NCBI RefSeq assembly: GCF_041320605.1
Contig: NZ_CP166679.1
Span: forward strand, 3,830,001 to 3,894,000
Length of the DNA: 64,000 nt
Reading direction: 5' to 3'
Source of the DNA: Arenibacter antarcticus
Lineage (GTDB): Bacteria > Bacteroidota > Bacteroidia > Flavobacteriales > Flavobacteriaceae
This document shows, in pieces, positions 1 to 11,081 of the stretch. Each line of letters begins with the position of its first letter. Within the stretch, counting starts at the first letter, position 1. The notes below the pieces were generated by a model, which did not search any database, was not told the origin of the DNA, and saw nothing but the letters and a program-made list of their open reading frames with translations. Made by a program: the position numbers and the translations under genes.

Positions 1-455
1 GGGCTGATCATTAATTTGTATTGAGAAAAAGGAGGATTTGGGAATCCAATTGAAATAAATTGGCAGGAGCGACTTAAGATTGCAGGATATAAAGGTGTTC
101 GCTCTATTAGAAGTTTCACCTTCTCTATCTCAGGTTTTGTCAGTTTCCAAACGTAGATAAAGGTTCCAGCTATGGTACCATTATCGGGTTGATTTACATC
201 TTCATTTAAGATTAACATTCCTTGCGAGGATATTACAGAAAGATGTAATGGTGTTTTTGCGGTGTAATTATCAATTTCTATTTGACCAACAAACTCCGAA
301 GAAACATCGAAAGAAATCGAAGCTTCTCGTGAGGTGATTTCTTGATTATCATCCTCAAATACAAATTCTTGGTAATGGACCACTACTTTGGGACCACTAT
401 TAGCAACTTTATCTAATTCAGTGTGCGGTTGGATTTTTATTGTTAAAATGGCCAT
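1..455 (-). CDS. Unknown protein, C-terminus cut by window edge
   Basis: An open frame starts at ATG 455 (MAILTIKIQPHTELDK) and runs leftwards off the window with no stop, giving 151 residues. I do not recognise the family. There is no signal peptide or membrane segment. The composition is rich in beta-forming and acidic residues, with a short aromatic stretch (TFIYVWKL) around residue 105, which would suit a small beta-sandwich domain. The codon use is that of neighbouring genes and the frame is free of stops, so it is very probably real. It is transcribed leftwards, away from cydAB, and a perfect palindrome lies about 214 bases upstream of its start. The function is unknown. Confidence 0.7.
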   Translation of the reverse strand, partial: MAILTIKIQPHTELDKVANSGPKVVVHYQEFVFEDDNQEITSREASISFDVSSEFVGQIEIDNYTAKTPLHLSVISSQGMLILNEDVNQPDNGTIAGTFIYVWKLTKPEIEKVKLLIERTPLYPAILSRSCQFISIGFPNPPFSQYKLMIS

Positions 456-786
456 ATGTTCCGAAAGTTTAAATTAAAATGCTTCGATATAAGAATACTG
501 ATCGTTCTATCAATACAACTTGTTCTATTTGATGCTTCAAACTAAGGGGGAGAAAACTTGAAAAAGGATACATAATTATCCTTTTAATAGGGGAAGGATT
601 AAGGGATATGAAATACCAGAACTAAATTCAGTATAAAGTAATCTTTATCCATAGAGGTGTGACGATTATTTGTACATATTGTACAAAATACTGTATAAAT
701 GGTCTTGGACAAAAAACAGAAATACAGAACAATGTTTTAACTTAAGTATCCATTCTATACAACTGCCTACACAGGCGTGGCGCATC
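456..786. other. Intergenic stretch, 331 bases
   Basis: Low-GC spacer between the cyd unit and the unknown gene at the left edge. I see no coding frame with gene-like composition on either strand. The only clear structure is the palindrome at 669-687, described separately. Confidence 0.6.
669..687. promoter_or_regulatory. Operator-like palindrome TTTGTACA-TAT-TGTACAAA
   Basis: A perfect inverted repeat with 8-base arms and a 3-base spacer. It lies upstream of the unknown gene that starts at 455 and downstream of the small membrane-protein gene ending at 787. The geometry suits a dimeric regulator. No cognate regulator is visible nearby, so the role is inference. Confidence 0.35.
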
Positions 787-1083
787 TTATCGATTCAATT
801 TAGACTTCAATAGGTAAACAAAATATAAAGAAAGTGCGCCTCCAAAAAATGAAACGATACAGTTGAGCACCAATAAACTAAAATTTGTCTCTCCTAGTTG
901 AACAATCGCTTGCGGATTGAAACCTAACCTTCCAAAAGATTTAATAAATATAATACTTCCAAAAACTCCCGCTATGGTATTGCCTACCAAACCAAAGGAC
1001 ATTTTTTTAACCAAAACACCAAAGGTATTTGCGCCAGTAATACCAAGAACAATGCTTATTAATGAGATTAGAGTTGCTGTCAT
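787..1083 (-). CDS. Small membrane protein downstream of cydB
   Basis: A 98-residue very hydrophobic protein with about three membrane segments (about residues 3-23, 30-50 and 66-92) and a short basic tail (KSKLNR). The glycine-rich core GLVGNTIAGVFGSI recalls small membrane proteins of the GlsB/YeaQ type, but I cannot assign it to that family. It begins only 9 bases after cydB on the same strand, with AGGA a few bases before its ATG, so it should be the third gene of the cyd transcript. CydX, the small subunit of other bd oxidases, is about 37 residues with one membrane helix, so this is not a plain CydX. A role in oxidase assembly or stability is only inference from position. Confidence 0.75.
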   Translation of the reverse strand: MTATLISLISIVLGITGANTFGVLVKKMSFGLVGNTIAGVFGSIIFIKSFGRLGFNPQAIVQLGETNFSLLVLNCIVSFFGGALSLYFVYLLKSKLNR

Positions 1084-1092
1084 TCCTAGAGG

Positions 1093-2166
1093 TTAATGGC
1101 CATAATCCATATCGTCTATTTTGCCTTTCATTAATCTTCTTTGTACAATAAAGTACACCCCAAGCAAAATTAGACCTACAATTCCCCAGCTAAGAGCAAC
1201 AGATAATCCGTATTGTGAGGTAGTTGTATTATAAATAGTAAGATGCTCGTTAACCGAGTTTGTCGATGGTAAAATGACAGGAAACATAGATGCTAAAGAC
1301 GACGTTATCCCTCCAAGAATAAGCAAGGTAGAACACATAAATGCTGTAAAGTCCTTTTTCATTTTGGACCTAAAAAACAACCCAATTAACCCAATTAAAT
1401 ATATAATAGGGAAAATTATGAGATAAGGTCTTACTGTGAAATTACGGAAAGATTCCGGAACAATTATATTCCAACCTACTAGAGAAATTATAGTGAGTAC
1501 TAATAAAACCAAGTTCAATTTAAAAACAACTTTTTTCAGTTTTTCATTTATAGAAGCGTTGGTTTTTAAAATAACCCAATTAGCGCCATGAATTGCCAAT
1601 GTTACCACACTTATAAATCCAATTATGAGGGTAAACCAATCTATAACACCAGGATGTGTTGATAGTGGACTAAAACTAGAACTCCATAAGGGTAAGAAAA
1701 AGTAATGTCCTTCATAGATTGAAATACCATCTTCTACACCTCCAAGATTAACGCCTCTTACTATATTCCCTAAAGCGATTCCAAAAAATAGGGCTAGCAA
1801 CAAACTAGACACTCCAAAGGATTTATCCCAAATAGCCTTCCACATTTGATATTTAAAATGTCCTCTAAATTCCAGTCCTATAGCTCTAAAAACAATTAAC
1901 CATAATACTATTATTAGTGGTAGATAAAATCCGCTAAAAACGGAAGCATAGAAGGTGGGAAATGCCATAAATAGCAATCCGCCAGCTGCAACTAACCAAA
2001 CTTCATTTGAATCCCAGAACAAACCGGCAGACTTGGTAATTACTTCTTTATCCTTTTCTTTTTTAGCAAAGAACAAATGAATGATTCCTGCTCCAAAATC
2101 ATATCCATCCAAAATAAAAAACATGGTGAGAATTAACCCAATAATAATAAACCAAAATAGTTCCAT
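1093..2166 (-). CDS. cydB: Cytochrome bd ubiquinol oxidase subunit II
   Basis: A 357-residue membrane protein with about eight or nine hydrophobic helices. The N-terminus carries the family signature, with FFILDGYDFGAGI at residues 16-28 and FWDSNEVWLVAAGG near residue 50. CydB pairs with CydA to form the quinol-oxidising, oxygen-reducing bd oxidase of the inner membrane, which works at low oxygen and resists nitric oxide and sulfide. Its length is close to the usual 335-380 residues. It follows cydA after only 3 bases, so the two are translationally coupled, and a small membrane-protein gene follows. The quinone in this group is expected to be menaquinone (inference). Confidence 0.96.
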   Translation of the reverse strand: MELFWFIIIGLILTMFFILDGYDFGAGIIHLFFAKKEKDKEVITKSAGLFWDSNEVWLVAAGGLLFMAFPTFYASVFSGFYLPLIIVLWLIVFRAIGLEFRGHFKYQMWKAIWDKSFGVSSLLLALFFGIALGNIVRGVNLGGVEDGISIYEGHYFFLPLWSSSFSPLSTHPGVIDWFTLIIGFISVVTLAIHGANWVILKTNASINEKLKKVVFKLNLVLLVLTIISLVGWNIIVPESFRNFTVRPYLIIFPIIYLIGLIGLFFRSKMKKDFTAFMCSTLLILGGITSSLASMFPVILPSTNSVNEHLTIYNTTTSQYGLSVALSWGIVGLILLGVYFIVQRRLMKGKIDDMDYGH

Positions 2167-2169
2167 AGT

Positions 2170-3501
2170 TTAATGATTTAGAGATTTTGGGCCTTCATTA
2201 ATTGTCTTTCCAACGAGTAACACAAACAACAATCCTAGAAGCGTATACAACCCAACAAACCCAAGTAATGTAAACAATGTATTCCCAGAGGAAACCGTTG
2301 GTGATACTCCTTCACTTGTTCTTAACAATCCGTACACCAAATAGGGTTGTCTTCCTAATTCGGCAACATACCATCCCGTGATATTGGCAATGTATGGAAA
2401 TGGGGCCATAAACATGATAGTCCATAATAAGGCGTTCATAGCATATAATTTTTTCCTCCATAAAAAGAAAGCCGCCAGAACCATTACGCCAATAAATATA
2501 GTGCCAAGACCAACCATTATATGATACGCATAATAGAGCAGAGGGATATTATCGGGTAATTCGGCTTCTTCAAACTTATCCATTCCCATGATTTGCCTAT
2601 CCCATTCTTGATAGGTTAGAAAACTAAGAATATTGGGCACGGCAATTTTATTGTCCAGCTTTTTTTCAACCATATTAGGTTGACCGATAAGAATTATTTC
2701 CGATCCAGCATCTTCGGTTTCAAAAATACCCTCCATGGCTGCAAAAGCAGCAGGTTGATATTTTACCACATTTTTTGCGTTCATGTCTCCGGTAGGAAAA
2801 GCGACTAATATGCTAGAAATTAATCCAAAAATCACGCCGGTTTTTAAAAATAATTTTCCGAATTCGGTGTTTTTATTTTTAAGGATATAAAAGGCTCCAA
2901 TACTTGCTACTACAAAAGAAGACGTAACTACCGAAGCTGCCTGATTGTGTAAAAAAGCGGGCAATAACCAAGGATTTGTAAATAATGCTGAAAAATTAGT
3001 CAGTACAAATTTTCCGTTATCCAATATTTCGTAACCTACAGGATGTTGCATCCACGCATTAGTTGCTAGAATAAACCAACCGCTTGCCCAAGACCCTAAG
3101 AACACCAAAAAAGCAGTAAGAAAGTGCAGTTTTTGCCCCATTAATTTCTCACCAAAAATGAACAATACTAAAAAAGAAGATTCTAAAAAGAAGGAAGATA
3201 AGCCTTCCATCGCAAGAGTTTGCCCAATAATACCCCCTGTGAGTTCAGAGAACTTTGCCCAATTGGTTCCAAATTGAAACTCCATAGGAATACCAGTTAC
3301 CACTCCCATAGTAAAGTTGATGGCAAAGATTTTCATAAAGAACTTAGCAGCATCATTGTATTTTTCCACTTTACTTCTTAAGTAGTTCCACTTAAAAAAG
3401 ACAATGATTAAGGATAGTCCCATTGTCAGTTGTGGAAAAATATAATGAAACGTGATAGTGAAGGCAAATTGTAGCCTATCATAAAGTATCATGTCCTCCA
3501 T
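2170..3501 (-). CDS. cydA: Cytochrome bd ubiquinol oxidase subunit I
   Basis: A 443-residue haem-carrying subunit of the bd oxidase. Ligands align by number with E. coli CydA: His19 (haem b595), His185 (haem b558, His186 in E. coli), and Glu99 and Glu107 in the segment TLAMEGLSSFFLESSF. The quinol-site Q-loop is of the short type (about residues 240-310), and GRQPYLVYGLLRT closes the family core. About nine membrane helices are visible. The start at 3501 is preferred over the ATG three codons in, because it places His19 exactly. It heads an operon with cydB and the small membrane gene. A 120-base gap separates it from the acyl-CoA dehydrogenase gene upstream on the same strand, enough for its own promoter. 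Confidence 0.97.
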   Translation of the reverse strand: MEDMILYDRLQFAFTITFHYIFPQLTMGLSLIIVFFKWNYLRSKVEKYNDAAKFFMKIFAINFTMGVVTGIPMEFQFGTNWAKFSELTGGIIGQTLAMEGLSSFFLESSFLVLFIFGEKLMGQKLHFLTAFLVFLGSWASGWFILATNAWMQHPVGYEILDNGKFVLTNFSALFTNPWLLPAFLHNQAASVVTSSFVVASIGAFYILKNKNTEFGKLFLKTGVIFGLISSILVAFPTGDMNAKNVVKYQPAAFAAMEGIFETEDAGSEIILIGQPNMVEKKLDNKIAVPNILSFLTYQEWDRQIMGMDKFEEAELPDNIPLLYYAYHIMVGLGTIFIGVMVLAAFFLWRKKLYAMNALLWTIMFMAPFPYIANITGWYVAELGRQPYLVYGLLRTSEGVSPTVSSGNTLFTLLGFVGLYTLLGLLFVLLVGKTINEGPKSLNH

Positions 3502-3621
3502 AAAGTAGAATTATAGTGTGTTGCTTATTACCTTCCAGTTAATTTCTATTTCAGTACCAAATGCTGTTCTTAAATATACTGACATCCTATTTTAATTGGA
3601 ATTGGGGTTCCTAAAAATCTC

Positions 3622-4518
3622 TTAACTTAAAAAATCATCTTTTTTATACGCTGGATTAGGATATTTATAAAACCCCTCTCCTGTAGAAACCCCTAATTTA
3701 TTGGTATCAATAAAGTTTTCTTTTAAGTATTTGGTCGCTTTAATTTTTAAAGGATCTCCAGATGCTTCAGAAGCCATTTTATTGATATTAAACACGGTAT
3801 TAATACCAACAACATCTATAATTGCAAAGGGACCTAATGGCGCACCTGTAGCCTTCATCCATGTTTTATCGATAATTTGAGGGTCTGAAACTTCATTGGC
3901 TACTAAGCTTGTTGCCGCGCTTAAAAATGGCACCAACAACGAGTTTAATAGGTAACCTGGTTGTTCTTTTTTCAAGGGCAAGGCCAACATTCCGATCGCG
4001 GTAGCAAAAGCAACTACATCCTTAAATATTTCAGGATCCGTTGCTGGATGTCCCATAATTTCGGCGGTATTATTAATCCAAATATTATTGGCGAAATGAA
4101 GTGCTAAAAATTTAGAGGGACGACCGGTTACTTCTGCAAACTGACTTGGTAAAAGCGTAGATGAATTGGTTGCAAATACTGTTTTTTCTGGAGCAACTTT
4201 TACTAATTTTTGGTAAAAATCTTTTTTTATACTTGGGTTTTCTGGTACGGCTTCAATTAATAAATCGGCATCCTTTACGGCTTCTGCCAGATTGGAACTA
4301 TACCTTAAATTGGCAAAAGCAACCTCTAACTGTGCATCCGTGGCATTTAAATCCCTTTTAAAAACAGCACTCATAGTACTGAATTTAGCTTTTGCCTTTT
4401 CTAGTATTTCATCATTTATATCGTAAACGGTTACCTTAAAATTATGAAAAGCGGCTTGAAATGCTATCTGATAGCCTAAAACGCCACTTCCGGCTACGGT
4501 AATATTTTTATAGTCCAT
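3622..4518 (-). CDS. 3-hydroxyacyl-CoA dehydrogenase family protein
   Basis: A 298-residue NAD-dependent enzyme of the 3-hydroxyacyl-CoA/3-hydroxybutyryl-CoA dehydrogenase family. The N-terminal Rossmann domain has GSGVLG (residues 10-15) followed by VYDIND (31-36), the acidic NAD-selecting end of beta-2. The SS-T and H-F-N elements of the active region appear as NSSTLLPSQFA and LALHFANNIWIN, which departs from the usual HFFNPVP of FadB/PaaH. The C-terminal helical domain (about 185-298) ends GEGFYKYPNPAY, close to the canonical GxGFYxY. Family chemistry is oxidation of 3-hydroxyacyl-CoA to 3-ketoacyl-CoA in beta-oxidation or butanoate metabolism. It is divergent from the fadH-like gene, which suggests shared fatty-acid metabolism. 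The altered HFFNP motif leaves the substrate open. Confidence 0.88.
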   Translation of the reverse strand: MDYKNITVAGSGVLGYQIAFQAAFHNFKVTVYDINDEILEKAKAKFSTMSAVFKRDLNATDAQLEVAFANLRYSSNLAEAVKDADLLIEAVPENPSIKKDFYQKLVKVAPEKTVFATNSSTLLPSQFAEVTGRPSKFLALHFANNIWINNTAEIMGHPATDPEIFKDVVAFATAIGMLALPLKKEQPGYLLNSLLVPFLSAATSLVANEVSDPQIIDKTWMKATGAPLGPFAIIDVVGINTVFNINKMASEASGDPLKIKATKYLKENFIDTNKLGVSTGEGFYKYPNPAYKKDDFLS

Positions 4519-6957
<2,439 letters not shown>

Positions 6958-6985
6958 AATTACATTCTATTACAAAAACTAAGAC

Positions 6986-7630
6986 ATGATTATACCTAAA
7001 CTACATTATATATCTCAGGGAAACTCACCAAAAGAGCATTTGGAAAACATTCAAAAAGCGTGTACTTCTGGGATAGAATTAGTGCAATTAGGGCTGAAGA
7101 ATGTTTCAGATAAAAAAATGCTGAAATTTGCCCAAGAGGCTAGGGAGATCACCGCTCATTTTCAAACCAGATTAATTATTAGCGACCATTATAAATTGAC
7201 CAAAGAGGTTAAAGCGGATGGGGTATTTTTAGAACAAAAGGACCTCTGCCCTACCCTAATTAGAGAACAGTTGTATCCTTGGCAAATGATTGGTGGTACC
7301 GCAAACACCTTGCAAGATTGCGAAGCTTTAATGACTAAAGAAGTGGATTATATTTGTTTGGGCCCCTTTAGATCAGCAACAACCGAAAACAATGCAAGCG
7401 CAGATTTGGGTTTAAACGGTTATACTGCAATTATAGAAATTTTGAACTCCGATACCCCTATAATTGGAGTTGGCGGTATTAGCATAGCAGATGTTGCGGC
7501 TATATTGGAGACGGGTGTTTCTGGACTTGCTATCTCTGAAGAGATTACTAGGAATTTTGATAGTATAAGAACCTTTAACCAATTGCTAAACGCTTCTTCA
7601 ACAGAGGAGCAGCGCTATACCTTTGAATAA
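6986..7630 (+). CDS. ThiE/TenI-like thiamine phosphate synthase family protein
   Basis: A 214-residue TIM-barrel protein of the thiamine phosphate synthase/TenI family. The family order is kept: GIELVQLGLKN (for VQLRxK), RLIISDHY (for INDR), ADGVFLEQKDL (for VHLGQxD), IGGTANT, DYICLGPFRSAT and PIIGVGGI. ThiE joins HMP-pyrophosphate to thiazole phosphate; TenI-like members aromatise the thiazole or have other roles. The Arg of QLRxK and of NDR, which bind the pyrophosphate, are replaced by Gly and by Ser-Asp-His. A plain ThiE activity is therefore doubtful. No other thiamine gene or TPP riboswitch is nearby. It sits 28 bases behind the fadH-like gene and is probably co-transcribed. Confidence 0.8.
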   Translation: MIIPKLHYISQGNSPKEHLENIQKACTSGIELVQLGLKNVSDKKMLKFAQEAREITAHFQTRLIISDHYKLTKEVKADGVFLEQKDLCPTLIREQLYPWQMIGGTANTLQDCEALMTKEVDYICLGPFRSATTENNASADLGLNGYTAIIEILNSDTPIIGVGGISIADVAAILETGVSGLAISEEITRNFDSIRTFNQLLNASSTEEQRYTFE

Positions 7631-7745
7631 AATAAGGATGAAGATTTCCTAATAGCAGTGAATGTTTTAATCATTTTTCGCATCACCTGAAAATCCTAGA
7701 CTGATTTTAATTTTCTTCAAATCCACCCACTTTCCACAGCCGCAC

Positions 7746-7788
7746 CGTCCAGACCGCTTTCACCAAGGTGAATATGCGCAGCTGGACG
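7746..7788. repeat. Nested inverted repeat downstream of convergent genes
   Basis: The outer arms CGTCCAG (7746-7752) and CTGGACG (7782-7788) enclose a tight hairpin TTCACC-AA-GGTGAA (7759-7772). The segment is clearly richer in GC than its surroundings. It lies between two converging genes, so it could end transcription from either side, although no T-run follows. It may alternatively be a remnant of a dispersed palindromic element. Confidence 0.45.
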
Positions 7789-7807
7789 CCGACCAGGTCT
7801 TCTCTTC

Positions 7808-10012
7808 TTACTCAGGTTGCGGTGCACTTATGGCATCAACATATCTACCCGCCCAATAGGGCAACAAATAGATATAAGGGGCATATTCCCTATTTCCATC
7901 ACTTCCGCCATTGTTTCGGTATGCCCCATTGTGCAAATGAAGCGTCCTCTCGTCACCGGGCAATACCTCGGTGTAGGTCTGGTTTCTAAAATTAGGTGCT
8001 ATTTTCGTCAGGTCTTTACGGTGTTCATTATCTATTTTCCAATCGATAAGATCCATAGGAAACTCGCGTAACCACCATGCCGATTCTTCACTATCGATAT
8101 TTTTCCCTCCAGAAAGTGCAAATAGATAATTCCATAAGGGATTTTTTTCGGAGCGCTCCACTTCCCAATGACTTTTTACCGCATTAAAATGTGCTTCTTT
8201 TTGTTCTTCTGAAAAGGAATAATTGACAAAGGAGGGAATGGTCAAAAAATACATTTCATCATCGGAATGGTTCCAGGTATTACTTAAATCCTCTCCTTCT
8301 ACAAAACCGATGACCGAAGCCGGTCGGTTGGCATTCTCATCGTATCCATGTTTTTTTATCAAATTTTCTGCCGCTTTTTTATATTTTTTGTCTTTTGTAA
8401 AATGATAGGCTGTTTGCAAGAAGGACAAGATAAGGGTCGAATTCAGTCGACGATCCCCCACATTGATAGGGAATCCATTTACATAATCGGGATTCCATTT
8501 TCCCCAAGCGGTAGGCTTTCCGTTCCAATCTACCAAGTGCCAATCGTTATCCATAATATGGTCCATCTCTATTTTTATTTGATGTATCGCCCTATCTCTC
8601 CATGCCTTATCGGGTGCCAATTCAGCAAATAGTGCGTACACGAAAAAATGTCCACAAGATTCATCGCTGCTTGTTGTGGACTTCCATCGCCAAAGTTCAT
8701 CATTTGATAACTGCCAGATCCTTCCATTTTCTTTTTCGTATTTCTCTCTCCATTCTTCAGAAAATCCGTTGGCGTGTAGCCCCACTTCATAACCATCTCT
8801 TTCAAAAGACCTTGCAGGAAACCCTTTTAAACCGGGAAGTGCCGTCAATCGCTCCATCGCCTCAAAGGCTTCGTAGGCATTTTCCTTGGCATCTTCCGAT
8901 TTGGTAACGGCATAACGAAATAACTCACCTGCCAAGTACATAGACGTCCAAAGTCCATCATTATCGGTATCATGAAAGTAGCCCGTAGAAATGTCTCCCG
9001 GAGTTTTCATGGCCAAATCGGAAGTAAAGCCGTACCGTATATGTCTCAACCGTTGAATTTCTTGAAAATAGTCCGCTTTTTGCGCTAATGTCATAGGTGA
9101 AAAGTCAATTTTACTCATCCCTTTTTGGGTCAAGACCAGTACACTTCCGTCGGGACCTTCTGCTAGATCAACCACCTGATCGTCTACCAGCCATCGCTTT
9201 GAAGCGTAATAATCGTATTTACCATCGTCTCGTAGTTTAAAGGCTCCTTTAGTGGAACCGAACCATAGACTACCACGAATATTTTTTACGCTTGTAATTT
9301 CTGTCCAGGGCAGTTTTTGGTCCATTTTAGTTATGGTAAATGTGTTGCGATCCAAAATCTGTATCCCGTTGGTAGTCCCCAAAACAATGGTATCCCCATA
9401 GAAACCAAATGCCGTTAAATTAGTGGCCTCAAATACCTTTTTCACCGTTTTTAAATCACTATCCACCTGGTATAGTCCAGTTGCTGTCAAAATTAAAAAT
9501 TGACCAGAATTTAGGTCATGCTGTACGGATATAGGATTCAGGTTATTGATGGAAGACCTCCAGACTTCTTGGTTGTTCTTAAAAATAGCAAAGTCATTTT
9601 CACCTGCTATCATGGTCAAAAAATCAGGACCTATGCCCATAGCCTTAGGCGTCTTTATGTTATGGTTAATGTATAGTTTGCCCGCCCAAGCATTGCTTAA
9701 AACTGCCTTGTTGGTCAAATAAACAAATTGGCCTTGGTACTCAGTCAATGCAACGAGTTTCATATCGAGCAAGGGTCGATATTGTACATCTTGCCGAATT
9801 ATTTTTTCATGTGGGAGCAATAGTCCATGGCTGGAAAGCACTTTAATGGCCTTATTTCGATCACTGGCAATTTGAAGTAAATCCACATTTTCTGCCGCCT
9901 CTTCAAAAAAGTACTTATCAGCAGTATCTTGCATAAACGGAGGATCAGCAACCGTTTGTGCAATAGTTGTAAATCCCACTAGTAAACAGAACCCTAAGAA
10001 TAATTTTTTCAT
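7808..10012 (-). CDS. Secreted propeller plus alpha/alpha-barrel protein
   Basis: A 734-residue exported protein. The start at 10012 is chosen over in-frame codons further upstream because it gives a clean signal peptide, MKKLFLGFCLLVGFTTIAQ. The first part (about 30-300) has beta-propeller repeats of the two-component-regulator type, for example SLWFGSTKGAFKL and DLAEGPDGSVLVL. The second (about 310-720) is helical, with aromatic motifs (FHDTDNDGLWTSMYLAGEL, DESCGHFFVYALFA) as in six-hairpin alpha/alpha-toroid glycoside hydrolases and lyases. I do not recognise a named family, and the catalytic residues cannot be fixed. Polysaccharide or oligosaccharide processing outside the cytoplasm is a reasonable inference. 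No SusCD pair is near, and the gene is monocistronic. Confidence 0.75.
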   Translation of the reverse strand: MKKLFLGFCLLVGFTTIAQTVADPPFMQDTADKYFFEEAAENVDLLQIASDRNKAIKVLSSHGLLLPHEKIIRQDVQYRPLLDMKLVALTEYQGQFVYLTNKAVLSNAWAGKLYINHNIKTPKAMGIGPDFLTMIAGENDFAIFKNNQEVWRSSINNLNPISVQHDLNSGQFLILTATGLYQVDSDLKTVKKVFEATNLTAFGFYGDTIVLGTTNGIQILDRNTFTITKMDQKLPWTEITSVKNIRGSLWFGSTKGAFKLRDDGKYDYYASKRWLVDDQVVDLAEGPDGSVLVLTQKGMSKIDFSPMTLAQKADYFQEIQRLRHIRYGFTSDLAMKTPGDISTGYFHDTDNDGLWTSMYLAGELFRYAVTKSEDAKENAYEAFEAMERLTALPGLKGFPARSFERDGYEVGLHANGFSEEWREKYEKENGRIWQLSNDELWRWKSTTSSDESCGHFFVYALFAELAPDKAWRDRAIHQIKIEMDHIMDNDWHLVDWNGKPTAWGKWNPDYVNGFPINVGDRRLNSTLILSFLQTAYHFTKDKKYKKAAENLIKKHGYDENANRPASVIGFVEGEDLSNTWNHSDDEMYFLTIPSFVNYSFSEEQKEAHFNAVKSHWEVERSEKNPLWNYLFALSGGKNIDSEESAWWLREFPMDLIDWKIDNEHRKDLTKIAPNFRNQTYTEVLPGDERTLHLHNGAYRNNGGSDGNREYAPYIYLLPYWAGRYVDAISAPQPE

Positions 10013-10568
10013 ATATAGATATTTATTGGTTTTTAACGGTCCTACTTCGACTGCGCCTGCCTCTAGATAAACTTGCCAAACGGCACTCAGATTCACATTT
10101 CTTCATTGGTATTTAATACCAATTTTCGGTCGTGCTTATTTCATAATTTTTAGCAATTGTAGCATCAATAAAAATAAATGGTTATACGCTAAGCCGTATC
10201 ACTATTCTTGATGAATACTTATAGTATTTTACCCTAGGTGAATTTTAAAATTGAAACTATTAAAATTAAGGTTGATCGGTGGATTAGGTGTTTTTCAAGA
10301 AGACTAGCAAAGCTACTTTATCAAACTGCATTAATATACAATCGATTAAGAATATTTATTTTAAGAATCATCTTCTAAGACCAAGGGATTATGGCACCTA
10401 AGATGTTGACTTTAGTAGTAAAGACCTATCAAAATTTCGGCTAATATTCCATGTGTTTTTAGTGAAAATGGGGCATATAAAGGAATGCTACTGAAACTCA
10501 CTCTGGTAAGCTATTAGTATACAATGCTTTAATTACATGAATCAAAAAAATGTCCTGTATTCTACCCA
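10013..10568. other. Intergenic stretch, about 556 bases
   Basis: AT-rich spacer between the propeller-barrel gene, whose promoter it should carry at its left end, and the terminator of the cold-shock gene at its right end. Neither strand shows a gene-like frame. No repeat or strong hairpin was noticed in the middle part. Confidence 0.6.
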
Positions 10569-10603
10569 CAAAAAAAGCCCATCTAAATTAATAGATGGGC
10601 TTT
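10569..10603 (-). terminator. Rho-independent terminator of cold-shock gene
   Basis: The 12-base-pair stem AAAGCCCATCTA/TAGATGGGCTTT (10574-10585 and 10592-10603) has a 6-base loop. Read on the minus strand it ends in a T-run, 23 bases after the csp stop. The second cold-shock gene at 41555 has a near-identical stem (GCCCATC core). Confidence 0.9.
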
Positions 10604-10625
10604 ATTAAAACTTGAAGTGTATGTA

Positions 10626-10817
10626 TTAGATAACTTTTACGTTTACTGCGTTTAAGCCTTTGTTTCCTTCTTCAAGGTCAAATTCAACTTCGTCGCCTTC
10701 GCGAACTTCGTCAATTAATCCTGAAATGTGTACAAAGTGATCTTTTTCAACTCCTTCTTCAGTGATAAATCCAAATCCTTTAGAATCATTGAAAAATTTT
10801 ACTGTTCCTTTACTCAT
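10626..10817 (-). CDS. CspA-family cold-shock protein
   Basis: A 63-residue single cold-shock domain. The RNA-binding motifs KGFGFI (RNP1, residues 13-18) and VHIS (RNP2, 29-32) are intact. Such proteins bind single-stranded RNA and DNA and melt mRNA structure in the cytoplasm. It is nearly identical to the paralogue at 41555 (for example SKGTVKFFN and EEGVEKDHFVHISGLIDE in both). It is monocistronic, with its own strong terminator. Upstream a TTG element and an ACCTTTGCG segment about 19 bases apart could be a weak form of the Bacteroidota promoter. Cold induction cannot be judged from sequence; many Csp proteins are constitutive. Confidence 0.97.
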   Translation of the reverse strand: MSKGTVKFFNDSKGFGFITEEGVEKDHFVHISGLIDEVREGDEVEFDLEEGNKGLNAVNVKVI

Positions 10818-11081
10818 GGTAATATTTATTAAATTTATAATACTTTCTTAAAACGCAAAGGTCGTGCCATTTTTCCAATAAACAACGTATTATTTTAGTT
10901 TTTTTCATTTGCCATCGGTATTACGGTGCATAAGTCGCTTTTAGGCACTAGGTTTCTCTAGGTTTTAAAGACATTCCTAGTAATTATGGCACAGTAAAAA
11001 CCCAGATTTAAAGGTCTATACGTATTTCATTCTCTGGTTGGTGTACAGATTTGTCACCTATAGTACGCTAGCTTTTTTGGT

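Noticed and set aside
6986-7630. Annotation of the ThiE-like gene as true thiE
   Set aside because: Key phosphate-binding Arg residues are changed and there is no thiamine context, so only the family name is given.
7746-7810. Nested hairpin as an insertion-sequence end or tRNA-like gene
   Set aside because: No transposase, no terminal duplication and no tRNA-like T-arm; kept only as an inverted repeat.
8223-8907. Several plus-strand frames opposite the propeller-barrel gene
   Set aside because: Antisense to a 734-residue gene with signal peptide and repeats; no ribosome sites and no family resemblance.
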